Shown here piece after piece: positions 54,833 to 63,967 of a stretch of 64,000 nucleotides of DNA. The translations under genes were made by a program, and so were the position numbers. The notes beneath the pieces are model-generated. The model saw nothing but the letters and a program-made list of their open reading frames with translations, did no database searches and had not been told where the DNA came from. Numbering within the stretch: position 1 is the first letter of the stretch; every line of letters begins with the position of its first letter. This stretch comes from an uncultured Lachnospiraceae bacterium (GTDB lineage Bacteria; Bacillota; Clostridia; Lachnospirales; Lachnospiraceae): positions 1 to 64,000 of the forward strand of contig CAKQYS010000010.1 in assembly GCA_934293375.1 (NCBI GenBank), read 5' to 3'.

Positions 54833-56525
54833 TGTCTGCCTCCTCTGTCTTTAACAACTCGCATGTTCTGGCAATCTGCATCCCCTGAATCAATGCCCCG
54901 CCCTCTGTAGCATCATATACAGGCATATTGACATCTGTATCCCGCAATCGCTGCTCTATCCACCTTCTATACCGATCGAATGACCTGTTTGTGTGCACCA
55001 TATCTCCATCTATTGAACACACGGTAATGGTTCCATCTGTATCGATGCTGTGAGTCTGCCGCGTATCACTGGCATGATCCCTCTCCCCGGTAAATGCCAG
55101 ATCCAATCCCATACAGATAATCTGAGCCGCCCTCATTCGAATTGCGATATCTAATGCCAATGTGATAACCGAACCGCCAACCTGATATAGACGGTATCCA
55201 TGCTGACCGGCATATTGTTCAGCCTCCTCATACTCCGTCTGACACACAAGATATTTCCTTCCTTTATAGGACTGCGCTATCTTTCTATATGCTGTAGACA
55301 ACAAAATCATTGGGATTTTCTCCTGTTCCAGTCCCTCTATCTGAACATACACATCTCTTTTCGGATCTGATATCACAACATAATCCGGAAGGATTCCCAA
55401 CTTTAACAACTTACGCAATACCGTTCCAACAGCAACATAAATCGTATTCTCAGGCTTATTATATAATTCCTTTACATTTTTGTCTAATGATGGTCCTCCT
55501 GCAATCAACACAACTCTTTTACCATGAAACGATGTTTCCAGTTCATCTATATAAGCATCACAATTCTGAAAATTACTCCGGCTGTTTCGTATAAAATCCT
55601 GTCTGTACTGCCGGATTGTATTGTCCCGCAGCAGCCAATCCCTTAAAATATTGCGGGTTCCCGGCTCATATATATGTCTGATATACGCCCTAAGTGGTAC
55701 AAAATGATACTGGTCACTCCTGCCACTCCTATCTTCAAGGATCTCATATTCCGGATCATAATATATCTTTACATTCTCATTTTGAAAATACCAGTTCATG
55801 TCCATATATTGAAACACCAACTGTAATATCCGGATATCCGGCTCAATAATCTCCAATATCATATCCGGATCCCTATCGATCAACGCCTGCCAATGATAGC
55901 CCAGTCCAAGTCCAAACCCTACATAATGATCACAATGTACATCATAATATTCCTCTACAAATCTGTATGCTTCACGGTACGGATTATCATTGCTGTGAAT
56001 ATAATAACATTTATCTGCTTCACATATTTTTAATGTAAATGCCCCTACAGTAGTCGGTTCTACCTCATATATACAATCACAATAACTGCTTTTTTTATGG
56101 AGCTGTTTTGCCTTTTTCAGATATGCAAACAGTACCTGGTCTCTCTTTACAAGCTTCTGCATATTGACATCCCACAAAGTCTCATCATAAAAGAAGCCTT
56201 CATATGCCCGGATCGCATTCTGCACTTCAATGAAAAACGGGTAAACCTGCAACATCAACAGATCACCATATAACACATAGTCTTCCTGCTCCTGTGCATT
56301 TAACAGACCTGACATCATATTCACAATGTCATCTTCCGTTACCGGTAATCCCACGGACTCCATATATGCTCCCTGAGCCAGTATATTGGTAAATGCCGCC
56401 GATAATTTTGCAGACAATACCGGTATCTGATTCACAACATATATATAATTCTGTCTGTCCACCGCCCCGGTCATGCGTTGAATCATATTTATGATAGATA
56501 TATTATCATAATACTGTTTTTTCAC
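54825..56525 (-). CDS. DUF115 (Maf-like) glycosylation protein
   Basis: A 566-residue protein with the DUF115/MptE-like core (GKRVVLIAGGPSLDKNVKEL, LGILPDYVVISDPK, AAQIICMGLDLAFTGERDHA). Motility accessory factors of this family attach nonulosonic acids such as pseudaminic acid to flagellin in Campylobacter, Aeromonas and Clostridia. Together with a probable NeuB/PseI gene at the window edge it suggests flagellin glycosylation. The gene lies 10 bp after the phnW stop. Whether the target is flagellin or another surface protein is not shown. Confidence 0.85.
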   Translation of the reverse strand: MKKQYYDNISIINMIQRMTGAVDRQNYIYVVNQIPVLSAKLSAAFTNILAQGAYMESVGLPVTEDDIVNMMSGLLNAQEQEDYVLYGDLLMLQVYPFFIEVQNAIRAYEGFFYDETLWDVNMQKLVKRDQVLFAYLKKAKQLHKKSSYCDCIYEVEPTTVGAFTLKICEADKCYYIHSNDNPYREAYRFVEEYYDVHCDHYVGFGLGLGYHWQALIDRDPDMILEIIEPDIRILQLVFQYMDMNWYFQNENVKIYYDPEYEILEDRSGRSDQYHFVPLRAYIRHIYEPGTRNILRDWLLRDNTIRQYRQDFIRNSRSNFQNCDAYIDELETSFHGKRVVLIAGGPSLDKNVKELYNKPENTIYVAVGTVLRKLLKLGILPDYVVISDPKRDVYVQIEGLEQEKIPMILLSTAYRKIAQSYKGRKYLVCQTEYEEAEQYAGQHGYRLYQVGGSVITLALDIAIRMRAAQIICMGLDLAFTGERDHASDTRQTHSIDTDGTITVCSIDGDMVHTNRSFDRYRRWIEQRLRDTDVNMPVYDATEGGALIQGMQIARTCELLKTEEADNE

Positions 56526-56535
56526 AATACTCTCC

Positions 56536-57660
56536 TTAATCCTGATATTTTACCGGAATACTGACATGCATAGATCGAAGTCCCTGTTCAAACACCTCAA
56601 AGAATGCCTCAATATCAACATCATCGATTGCACCTAACGCACATAAGCGAAATGTATTTGCACTAGCAACCTTGCCCGGATAGATGGTAAAGCCCCGTTC
56701 GTAACAATAATCATGAATTTTTTCAAAATCCCAGTGTGGATCATCCGGATATATCACAGATGCCACAAGACCGGCCTGCCACTCAGATCTGATCAATTCT
56801 TTAAACCCGAGTCGTTTAATGCCTGCATGCAATGCATCCATCACTCTGGTATGTCTTGCCCATTTATTCAGTTCGCCTTCTGCAAAATATTCTTTCAGTG
56901 CCTGTATGGCCGCATAGATTGTCTGAACCGGAGGTGTAAAATGCATCTCTCCTGTTCTCTCAAAGTACTCATACTGAAGGTAGAGATTGCAATAATATGA
57001 CCGCTTCGGATAATCCTTTGACCGTTTGATCAATTCTTTTTTGCCGATAATAAAGGATAAGCCTGTCATAGCCATCAAACCCTTTTGTGCAGATGCCATA
57101 CAAAAATCGACATGATCTTTTTCTATATCAATCGGACGCATTGCATAGGTAGATGTCGTGTCCACGGAAAATACAGCATCATACCTGTGTACCAGTTCCC
57201 CAATTTCCCGGATTGGATTTAACAACCCTGTTCCGGTCTCATTGTGCGTCGTATGCACCAGTGCCACATCCGGATTTCTTTTCAATACATCCTCAACCGC
57301 TGCTAATGAAACAGGTTCTGTCACCGGCAGTTTCAGATCAATATGTGGAAGTCCATAATATTCGCATATTTCAACCGCCCTCTGGCTATATGCACCGTTA
57401 TTAAGAATCAACACCTTTTTTCCCTCCGGCAGCAGAGAATTCAGACACACATCAATGTTGATCGTTCCGGATCCACAAAACAAAACAGCTGTATAGCATG
57501 CAGTATTTCCATGTACAATCTTTACAAGATCCTCTCGCAGGGTCCGCATCATACCTGCAAATTCCTTTTCTCTTGGACAAATATCCGGAACAACCTGTGC
57601 CATCTTTACGCTGTCCGTTGTGGTAGATGGTCCCGGATTCAATAAAATATTTCTTTTCAT
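56536..57660 (-). CDS. phnW: 2-aminoethylphosphonate-pyruvate transaminase
   Basis: A 374-residue fold-type I PLP enzyme interconverting phosphonoacetaldehyde plus alanine with 2-AEP plus pyruvate. The start MKRNILLNPGPSTTTDSVKM, the TTHNETGTGLLNPI block and the PLP lysine in FCMASAQKGLMAMTG are characteristic. In this operon with a decarboxylase and no phosphonatase it should run in the biosynthetic direction. The ribosome site is a modest GAGAGAACGAT. The upstream gene stop is 46 bp away. Confidence 0.92.
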   Translation of the reverse strand: MKRNILLNPGPSTTTDSVKMAQVVPDICPREKEFAGMMRTLREDLVKIVHGNTACYTAVLFCGSGTINIDVCLNSLLPEGKKVLILNNGAYSQRAVEICEYYGLPHIDLKLPVTEPVSLAAVEDVLKRNPDVALVHTTHNETGTGLLNPIREIGELVHRYDAVFSVDTTSTYAMRPIDIEKDHVDFCMASAQKGLMAMTGLSFIIGKKELIKRSKDYPKRSYYCNLYLQYEYFERTGEMHFTPPVQTIYAAIQALKEYFAEGELNKWARHTRVMDALHAGIKRLGFKELIRSEWQAGLVASVIYPDDPHWDFEKIHDYCYERGFTIYPGKVASANTFRLCALGAIDDVDIEAFFEVFEQGLRSMHVSIPVKYQD

Positions 57661-57706
57661 ATCGTTCTCTCTTTCTCATTTCACTTGATAACTTTATTTC
57701 ATAGCA

Positions 57707-59743
57707 CTACTCATATATAATATGAGACGCAATTCTATTCAAAAAGATCCTTTCAAATGATGATAATAGGTTTGCATCCCTCATCTCTGTCCCGTCTTTA
57801 TATCGTCCATATACTTGATATTCTCCAAGATGGAATCTTCCTTCATTATCCGTCGGCTCCGTATTCTTGAAAAAGATTTCATAATCCTTTGCATTTGCAA
57901 CAGCACAATATACATCGCCAGGATGCAGGGATTCTGTAATGACATACGCTTTTTCCTCTCCGCCAAATGCTGCCGGGAGACTGCCATCAATAGATACCGC
58001 ATCCAGCTTTATACCTGCAAGTCTGCACATAATAGGCATATAATCCGCCGTTGACATTAACTCATCGGTTATCTGCTGTGTAACATTTGCCCCCCGGAAC
58101 ATGAATGCAACTCTTGTTCTTGGATCCGATAGCATCGGCTCCCCTGATGGAATAAAATATCCTTGTCCATGATCCGCAAACAGACTGATCAATATTTCAT
58201 CATCCGTATAGTTCCTTTCTATATACGAGTAGAGAAGTCCAAACAACATATCCAAATACTGTAATGTTGTCTGATACATTTTTATTTTACCTGCGCTATA
58301 ATCCTGTTTCACCGAAGTAATCCCGCGATCCTCTACTTCCCGGTCCTCAATCGCAAGCTGATTCTGTACTGCCACCGATAAATCCAGACCATCTGCAATA
58401 TCATGCAGATCCCCTATATACATCCAGAGATATTGATCTGTCTCCTGAAAGGCTTCTATGTGTTCGATCACACTGATAATCTCCTGCTCAGCCCTTGCAC
58501 CCATTGGCTGGACCTGATACACATATTGATCTAACCCCCTGGCATATCCATAAAAACAGGTAGATCTCCACTCGCCATCCATCTTACTTGTATAATAACC
58601 CTGTCGCTTAAAATACTCGGATATTGTTGGCACCTCTTTCGGAAGTTCTCCATCCACGGTACTATGAAACATCATATGATGCAGCGTGTTAAGACCACTT
58701 TCATATGTTGCAATACTTGGAAATGTCCATTCCGAACAACTATATGTCCGCGTACAGATCGTCCCCTTACGAAAGAATGCATATGTGTTAGGCATTCTTT
58801 CCTGAAATCCTGAACCGTCAAGCACTGTCTGTGCTAATCCATCCACAAAAAGATTCAGCACTAATTTCCGCCGTTTTCTGCTATGTCCTAAAGGTATCGG
58901 ATATCCAAAATATGCATCCTTATATGTCATGATCTGGGTGTCCCGTCTGACCTTAAAATAGTTAAAATGTCTGGAACTCCACTGTTTGATGTCATGTTCC
59001 TGACCATCATAAATAAAAGCATACACATTATCCTGTTCCGTACTGGCAATCGGAACAAGGTAATTCTGTGCATCACCATCGACATAGAAATCTTGACCCT
59101 TCTCTTTAAACTTCAAAAATTCTGCCTGTGTTCTGACCATACTCAGATTCTCGTCACCAATAAAACCCTGAACCGGCGATCGGTAAATACCCGCATATCT
59201 CAGATCCTCATCCGTCACCCAGCATTCTGTTCCCACCAGCAGAGATCTGACATCCCGGGGAGCCTCTACTTTTTTCCCAAAATGCACCTGAGACCGTTGC
59301 AAAAAGGAGGATATTTTTTGTAATTGTTCCATGTCTCCCTTTTCAATCGCATCCTGTATCTGTATCTGATACACATCCTGTAATGCCCGGATCTGATTTT
59401 TCATATCTCGGAGCAACTCTGCGTCGCCCACATGAAAATACTCTGCTAAAAATTCAGATATCTTATAACTTTTCAGTGCCTCTGACACCTTATCTTCAGC
59501 CTGAAACACACAACCCTGATAATAATACGCCTCATAACTCGTAGGGAATTTACGCACACACATCTGTGCTATTTTCTTTGCCCCGTCATAATCTTGTATC
59601 GTGAAATCATATGCACACTCATAAAACCAAAGATCCCGATCCTGCGGATACTGCTGCTTATAATCTGCGATTGCTGCTTTGATCGCATCGAAATCCCCCT
59701 GTGCAAACAGATTTTTAAATTGTTCTTTTAAAGCTGATCTCAT
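57707..59743 (-). CDS. TPR plus alkaline-phosphatase-fold (sulfatase-like) protein
   Basis: A 678-residue protein without signal peptide or membrane segment. The first 120 residues are TPR-like (FKNLFAQGDFDAIKAAIADY, FPTSYEAYYYQGCVFQAEDK). From residue about 285 it has an alkaline-phosphatase/sulfatase fold: LVLNLFVDGLAQTVL (metal-binding Asp), CSEWTFPSIATYESG (candidate Thr nucleophile), MYIGDLHDIADG and ISLFADHGQGYFIPSG. Members of this fold include phosphoethanolamine and phosphoglycerol transferases and phosphonate hydrolases. Inside an AEP operon a phospho- or phosphonate-transfer role is attractive, but a soluble location argues against a typical lipid donor. It overlaps the next gene by 4 bp. 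Confidence 0.75.
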   Translation of the reverse strand: MRSALKEQFKNLFAQGDFDAIKAAIADYKQQYPQDRDLWFYECAYDFTIQDYDGAKKIAQMCVRKFPTSYEAYYYQGCVFQAEDKVSEALKSYKISEFLAEYFHVGDAELLRDMKNQIRALQDVYQIQIQDAIEKGDMEQLQKISSFLQRSQVHFGKKVEAPRDVRSLLVGTECWVTDEDLRYAGIYRSPVQGFIGDENLSMVRTQAEFLKFKEKGQDFYVDGDAQNYLVPIASTEQDNVYAFIYDGQEHDIKQWSSRHFNYFKVRRDTQIMTYKDAYFGYPIPLGHSRKRRKLVLNLFVDGLAQTVLDGSGFQERMPNTYAFFRKGTICTRTYSCSEWTFPSIATYESGLNTLHHMMFHSTVDGELPKEVPTISEYFKRQGYYTSKMDGEWRSTCFYGYARGLDQYVYQVQPMGARAEQEIISVIEHIEAFQETDQYLWMYIGDLHDIADGLDLSVAVQNQLAIEDREVEDRGITSVKQDYSAGKIKMYQTTLQYLDMLFGLLYSYIERNYTDDEILISLFADHGQGYFIPSGEPMLSDPRTRVAFMFRGANVTQQITDELMSTADYMPIMCRLAGIKLDAVSIDGSLPAAFGGEEKAYVITESLHPGDVYCAVANAKDYEIFFKNTEPTDNEGRFHLGEYQVYGRYKDGTEMRDANLLSSFERIFLNRIASHIIYE

Positions 59744-61416
59744 AATATGCCTTTCTCACCATTCTCTGCCAATACCAGATACTGATATGCCTGAAACTGC
59801 TCTCTTCCGGCCACTCCCGGAATTCCCAGCACTGCTTCAAACATTTCCTGTTCGTCTCTATCATCGATGACCATATTCATACGGGCATCCATCCGCAAAA
59901 TATCCAGTCCGGTCCGTCTAAACATACCCACAATTTCATTTTTCGTGAAGAAATGTATGTGTGTACGATCCAGAAGTCCTTCATCCCGATAAGTGAAGTC
60001 ACCTTTTAACAATGGCAGAATTACGGAAGTATGCATCAGATTAGGAATGCTGGCAATCACCTTTGCACCTTGTTTCATATACTTTTTTAATTTCTTCAAT
60101 GTCTGCTCCGGATCCCGAAGATGTTCTAACACATCTCCAAATATAATATAATCAAAATACCCATTCTCATATGGAAGAGGCATACTTTCGATATCCCCTA
60201 CCATAATATCTGCCATATATGTTCCACACATAGCAACCTCTTTCACCAGCTCAATTCCATATATTTTTGCATTCGGATACTGATACCTGATTCTGGATAA
60301 GGTTGCTCCACAACCGCATCCAACCTCCAAAACATGTATCTCTGTATGTTCATCTGCATCTATGTATGGAATCAATTCATTTCTGACATTCGAATAATAA
60401 TCTGGATTAAAGTTCCATTTTTTCATAAAATACTCACGGTTTATGGCAGAATTCTGCTGATATGCAAAAGATGCAAATTGTTCATTTATAATATTATGGC
60501 AATATACAAATGCATTGTGACATAACAACTGCTCATAGCCCTTCCGTGTCATACAGACTCCATAATCCGTATCGGAATACGCTCCCTCCAGATAACATTC
60601 ATCTAAAAGACCGGTTTCGTCAATTGCTTCCCTCTTGATCAAAAGAGCAGAACTCATCAACCAGAATTTATTTTCATATGGGTTTGGGGAAGGGATATGC
60701 AGCTGTTTTGCATATTCCAGATAATCTGTGCGGCTGTCTGTATTGAGAACCAAAGCCTGAAAATTCCCGCTCAAATTCATCATCGGTCCTGCTGCACCTA
60801 CGGATTCGCGTTCATATAATGCCATTCTCATCCAGAATAATGCATTCGCAGGAACAATCACTGCATCATGCAATAAGAATATATCATGATCCTCTCGCGA
60901 GGATTTGATACCCTGATTCACCGCACATACAAAGCTTTTTGCATTTTCCTGCACAATAATTTCATAAGAGTCCTGCGGACTGTTGTTCCGAATACTTTCT
61001 ATACAAGACTGCAGGATGTCCTTTTGATCATGTGAGACAACAATAAACGAAACCGGTTTGACCGTTATATGACCGTCTGCCACGAGCTGTTCCATCTCAT
61101 TTTGAATATAGGCACCATCTTCTCTGTTATCGCAATAATGCATAGCCTGCTGGTAGCAAAGATATGCCTGGTTTACATTGGTGCCTGAATAATAATTACC
61201 CAGCATATAATACAATTCATAATTCGACGGATCCATCGATATCCCGATCGCAATACACATATATGCATGATCGTACAATCCCTCTGCCGTATATACTTCT
61301 GCATTTAAGATCCAGTACTCCGGCTGTTTTTTGATCTCATCATTCTGTTGTGCCAGCAGCTGTCTTGCACGCTGCCATTCGCCGACATTTACCGCCGTCT
61401 TAATCTCCTCTATCAT
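59740..61416 (-). CDS. TPR, GT2 glycosyltransferase and methyltransferase fusion
   Basis: A 558-residue three-part protein. Residues 1-110 are TPR-like (YDHAYMCIAIGISMDPSNYE). Residues about 120-330 are a GT2 domain (KPVSFIVVSHDQKDILQSCI, DIFLLHDAVIVP, LEGAYSDTDYGV). Residues about 365-540 are a class I methyltransferase (IHVLEVGCGCGATLSRIRYQ, FDYIIFGDVLEHLRDP). Such fusions build and cap or methylate a glycan on one chain. It is the first gene of the minus-strand operon, with ribosome site GGGAGAGGAAT and a divergent promoter region upstream. Confidence 0.85.
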   Translation of the reverse strand: MIEEIKTAVNVGEWQRARQLLAQQNDEIKKQPEYWILNAEVYTAEGLYDHAYMCIAIGISMDPSNYELYYMLGNYYSGTNVNQAYLCYQQAMHYCDNREDGAYIQNEMEQLVADGHITVKPVSFIVVSHDQKDILQSCIESIRNNSPQDSYEIIVQENAKSFVCAVNQGIKSSREDHDIFLLHDAVIVPANALFWMRMALYERESVGAAGPMMNLSGNFQALVLNTDSRTDYLEYAKQLHIPSPNPYENKFWLMSSALLIKREAIDETGLLDECYLEGAYSDTDYGVCMTRKGYEQLLCHNAFVYCHNIINEQFASFAYQQNSAINREYFMKKWNFNPDYYSNVRNELIPYIDADEHTEIHVLEVGCGCGATLSRIRYQYPNAKIYGIELVKEVAMCGTYMADIMVGDIESMPLPYENGYFDYIIFGDVLEHLRDPEQTLKKLKKYMKQGAKVIASIPNLMHTSVILPLLKGDFTYRDEGLLDRTHIHFFTKNEIVGMFRRTGLDILRMDARMNMVIDDRDEQEMFEAVLGIPGVAGREQFQAYQYLVLAENGEKGIL

Positions 61417-61458
61417 ATTCCTCTCCCACTTAAATCAATAACCTCTGCAACTTCCTTT

Positions 61459-61487
61459 ATTTTACAATATATCGTATCATTGCTCAA
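61459..61487 (-). promoter_or_regulatory. Promoter of the minus-strand glycan operon
   Basis: TTGAGC (61482-61487) and TAAAAT (61459-61464) on the minus strand with a 17-nt spacer, about 40 bp before the first gene. It is back to back with the plus-strand promoter. Confidence 0.55.
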
Positions 61488-61516
61488 TTGTTTTTCTGCC
61501 TCTTATGTGCTAAACT
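61488..61516 (+). promoter_or_regulatory. Promoter of the plus-strand glycan genes
   Basis: TTGTTT (61488-61493) and TAAACT (61511-61516) with a 17-nt spacer, 30 bp before the gene at 61546. The two -35 boxes of the divergent promoters abut, which would make them compete or share a regulator. Confidence 0.55.
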
Positions 61517-61545
61517 CAATAAAAACTCATATTAAGGAGTACTCT

Positions 61546-62178
61546 ATGATCACGATCGAAGAATGGGAGAAAAAACAAACGGAAGCATATGCATACCAAA
61601 AAGAAAAAGAAGAAGAAATGTGGCACGATCACTACGATGCATTAGAACAGCAGTACATAAAAGACATTGATGCATTACTGCACATCAAAAACAATGGTTT
61701 TCTTGAAAAGCTTACTGCCTACAGCGAAAACGAATCCCTACGGACAACTTTTCAAAGCAGACCTATGTTTGTATCCTTCTTTATCATGATGGAAATCGTA
61801 CAGCAAGAGCTGGCACATACAAAAAAGGCCACCGTTTTATCTCACATCAACAGCATGCAGGATATTACAGTGTATATGCGTGAATTCCGTTTTCAACTCT
61901 GGAGATTCGAACTGCATATAATATCTGATCACACAAGTTTATATAATTATATCCAATCTGTTTCCATGACACCCTGTGTCCTTGGGCTGCTCACTGTAGT
62001 CTCTGCTATAGACCCGCCAAAAACAATGCTTTCACTGGTCGACTACATGCTTGATATGAAACAGATCAACTATGCGATTGATTTACTTGATCTTGCACAC
62101 AGCATATATCCGACGGATTCCCTGATATCTGTAACCTGGAATTCCATCCGGAAAATGTTTGAATCGGAGGGACTGTGA
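61546..62178 (+). CDS. Hypothetical helical protein of the glycan locus
   Basis: A 210-residue protein; the ATG at 61546 (MITIEEWEKKQTEAYAYQKE) follows TTAAGGAGTACTCT. It begins with a charged coiled segment and has a helical body with TPR-like ends (MKQINYAIDLLDLAHSIYPT). No catalytic motif is visible. It is coupled to the following glycosyltransferase gene by a stop/start overlap (TGATG), so it may be a partner or scaffold of that enzyme. Confidence 0.7.
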   Translation: MITIEEWEKKQTEAYAYQKEKEEEMWHDHYDALEQQYIKDIDALLHIKNNGFLEKLTAYSENESLRTTFQSRPMFVSFFIMMEIVQQELAHTKKATVLSHINSMQDITVYMREFRFQLWRFELHIISDHTSLYNYIQSVSMTPCVLGLLTVVSAIDPPKTMLSLVDYMLDMKQINYAIDLLDLAHSIYPTDSLISVTWNSIRKMFESEGL

Positions 62179-62852
62179 TGAACGACAAAAAAATATGCTT
62201 TATTATGTGTACAAACAACCAAACATACTGCCGGGAATCAGTTTCTTATATCCGGCAATTGCATATTCCCGATGGTTACAGCATTGATGTGATAACCGTT
62301 ACCGATGCACCCAGTATGACCGCAGGTTATAACGAAGCCATGCGATCCTCAGATGCCAAATATAAAATATATATCCATCAGGATGTCATGATCATAGATC
62401 CGGATTTTCTGCTGTATATACTGCACATCTTTACGGACAATTCCAAAATTGGCATGATTGGGATGATTGGTGCACCTAAACTTGCAGAAAATAAGATCAT
62501 GTGGTATAGCAACCGTATCGGACAAATCTACGCAAATGATCTGTATCATACTTATACCTTGAAGTTTGATCCCCCAAGCTGCCCTTATCAGAAAGTAGAA
62601 GCAATTGATGGTCTTCTGATCGCAACGCAATACGATCTTCCATGGCGGGACGATCTGTTTCAAGGATGGGATTTTTATGATGTATCTCAAAGCACACAAT
62701 TCCGTCTGCATGGTTATGATGTCGTTGTCCCATACATGGATCCTCCTTGGGTAATTCACGATGACGGAATCATGGATCTGACAAATTATTACAAAGCCAG
62801 AGAAATTTATGTCAAAAATTATACTGATCTACCGCTTCCAGAAGTCCGTTAG
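62178..62852 (+). CDS. Glycosyltransferase-like protein (GT2-related)
   Basis: A 224-residue protein resembling the Glyco_tranf_2_5 family. It has ICFIMCTNNQTYCRESVSYI, TVTDAPSMTAGYNEAMRSSD, the metal-site-like YIHQDVMIIDPDFL and DGLLIATQYDLPWRDD with FQGWDFYDVSQ. It probably transfers a sugar from a nucleotide donor in the glycan pathway. The ATG at 62178 has GGAGGGACTGTG upstream and is preferred to the GTG three bases before. The end overlaps the convergent LicD gene by 24 bp. Confidence 0.8.
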   Translation: MNDKKICFIMCTNNQTYCRESVSYIRQLHIPDGYSIDVITVTDAPSMTAGYNEAMRSSDAKYKIYIHQDVMIIDPDFLLYILHIFTDNSKIGMIGMIGAPKLAENKIMWYSNRIGQIYANDLYHTYTLKFDPPSCPYQKVEAIDGLLIATQYDLPWRDDLFQGWDFYDVSQSTQFRLHGYDVVVPYMDPPWVIHDDGIMDLTNYYKAREIYVKNYTDLPLPEVR

Positions 62853-63854
62853 ATCCATATCTATATCTCCGGCTGCCCCCTGTCTACAAAACTCTTCCAG
62901 AGTACCGGAAAAGCCAAGATCCTTCAGCTTTGTAAGCAATGCAACATCCTGATATTTGAAATATGGATATGTATGTGAAGAAGTGAATTTAACATATTGT
63001 TTATAGTTTCCGTAACAGCTCGTCAGACATTTATCATATTCTACCGGAATCTCAACAGAGATATTTTCAAACGGCACAGAAATGCTGCCTGCCATCCATT
63101 CTTTTTTGTACCGGTATCGAACTGTATTATAAAAAATAATGTTGGTTAGCTCATCCGCTTCATCCTCATGAAACATTGAACAGAGATTATCAACCATTTG
63201 CAGGCAAAAATGATTCGCCGTATCATCCCTTGGAATGGATACCCCCCACAACATCTCCAACTGTTGCAGATAATCCTCCAATTCACCTGATACCACCAGC
63301 TGATTCCAATTCCTCAAAACACCGATTCCTGCAGAAACCAAAGACTTCTGCACAGATGCTAATTCCGGATCCCGGGGAATGTAATCAAAAGGGAAGATAT
63401 CAATCCCTATCTCCTTAAACGGATAACCATGAAAAGTCTGTAAAAACAAAGCATAATCCCAATGATCCGCCTCAGCGATCACCCGCATCTGCTGGGCATA
63501 CTCCGCCCTTTGTAATCGCTTGTCTTCAGAAAATACACCTGAGATCACATACCCGACAGGCAATTCCTTTTTCAGTATTGCTGCGAATCTGTTATAATCT
63601 GCACGTTTCAGACAGATATCGATATCATCATCCCACGGAATAAATCCCCGATGTCTGACTGCACCAAGCAGTGTTCCAGAATCGGCAAAATACTGTAAAT
63701 TATGCTTTTTGCATAGAGCCACAACCAATTCTAATACTTCCATCTGCGCCGCCCACACATGTTTCATCAGCTCCGGGATTTCGAAATCGCATCTTACTTC
63801 TTTCCGGAAAAATGATTCATCAAAATCTATCAAGCATTGTACACCCCTTTTCAT
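62829..63854 (-). CDS. LicD-family phosphotransferase
   Basis: A 341-residue LicD/nucleotidyltransferase-fold protein: YFADSGTLLGAVRHRGFIPW, then DDDIDICLKRADYNRF holds the metal-binding aspartates, with EIGIDIFPFDYIP downstream. LicD moves phosphocholine from CDP-choline to glycans; relatives in phosphonate loci are proposed to move AEP from CMP-AEP. With pntC, aepY and phnW nearby, AEP transfer is the natural inference. The ATG at 63854 lacks a clear ribosome site; a TTG at 63833 behind AAAAGGGGTG is an alternative start. Confidence 0.85.
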   Translation of the reverse strand: MKRGVQCLIDFDESFFRKEVRCDFEIPELMKHVWAAQMEVLELVVALCKKHNLQYFADSGTLLGAVRHRGFIPWDDDIDICLKRADYNRFAAILKKELPVGYVISGVFSEDKRLQRAEYAQQMRVIAEADHWDYALFLQTFHGYPFKEIGIDIFPFDYIPRDPELASVQKSLVSAGIGVLRNWNQLVVSGELEDYLQQLEMLWGVSIPRDDTANHFCLQMVDNLCSMFHEDEADELTNIIFYNTVRYRYKKEWMAGSISVPFENISVEIPVEYDKCLTSCYGNYKQYVKFTSSHTYPYFKYQDVALLTKLKDLGFSGTLEEFCRQGAAGDIDMDLTDFWKR

Positions 63855-63900
63855 TCTGAATTCTATATGTATTGTACCATACCTATAGGGAGAAATCCAT

Positions 63901-63929
63901 TTGCTTTTGCTTATCTGCCATTGTATAAT
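63901..63929 (+). promoter_or_regulatory. Promoter of the gene at the right edge
   Basis: TTGCTT (63901-63906) and a perfect TATAAT (63924-63929) with a 17-nt spacer, about 39 bp before the ATG at 63968. Confidence 0.65.
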
Positions 63930-63967
63930 AATAGCAGTATTTTGTTTACAAAAAGGAGGTATCGCAG

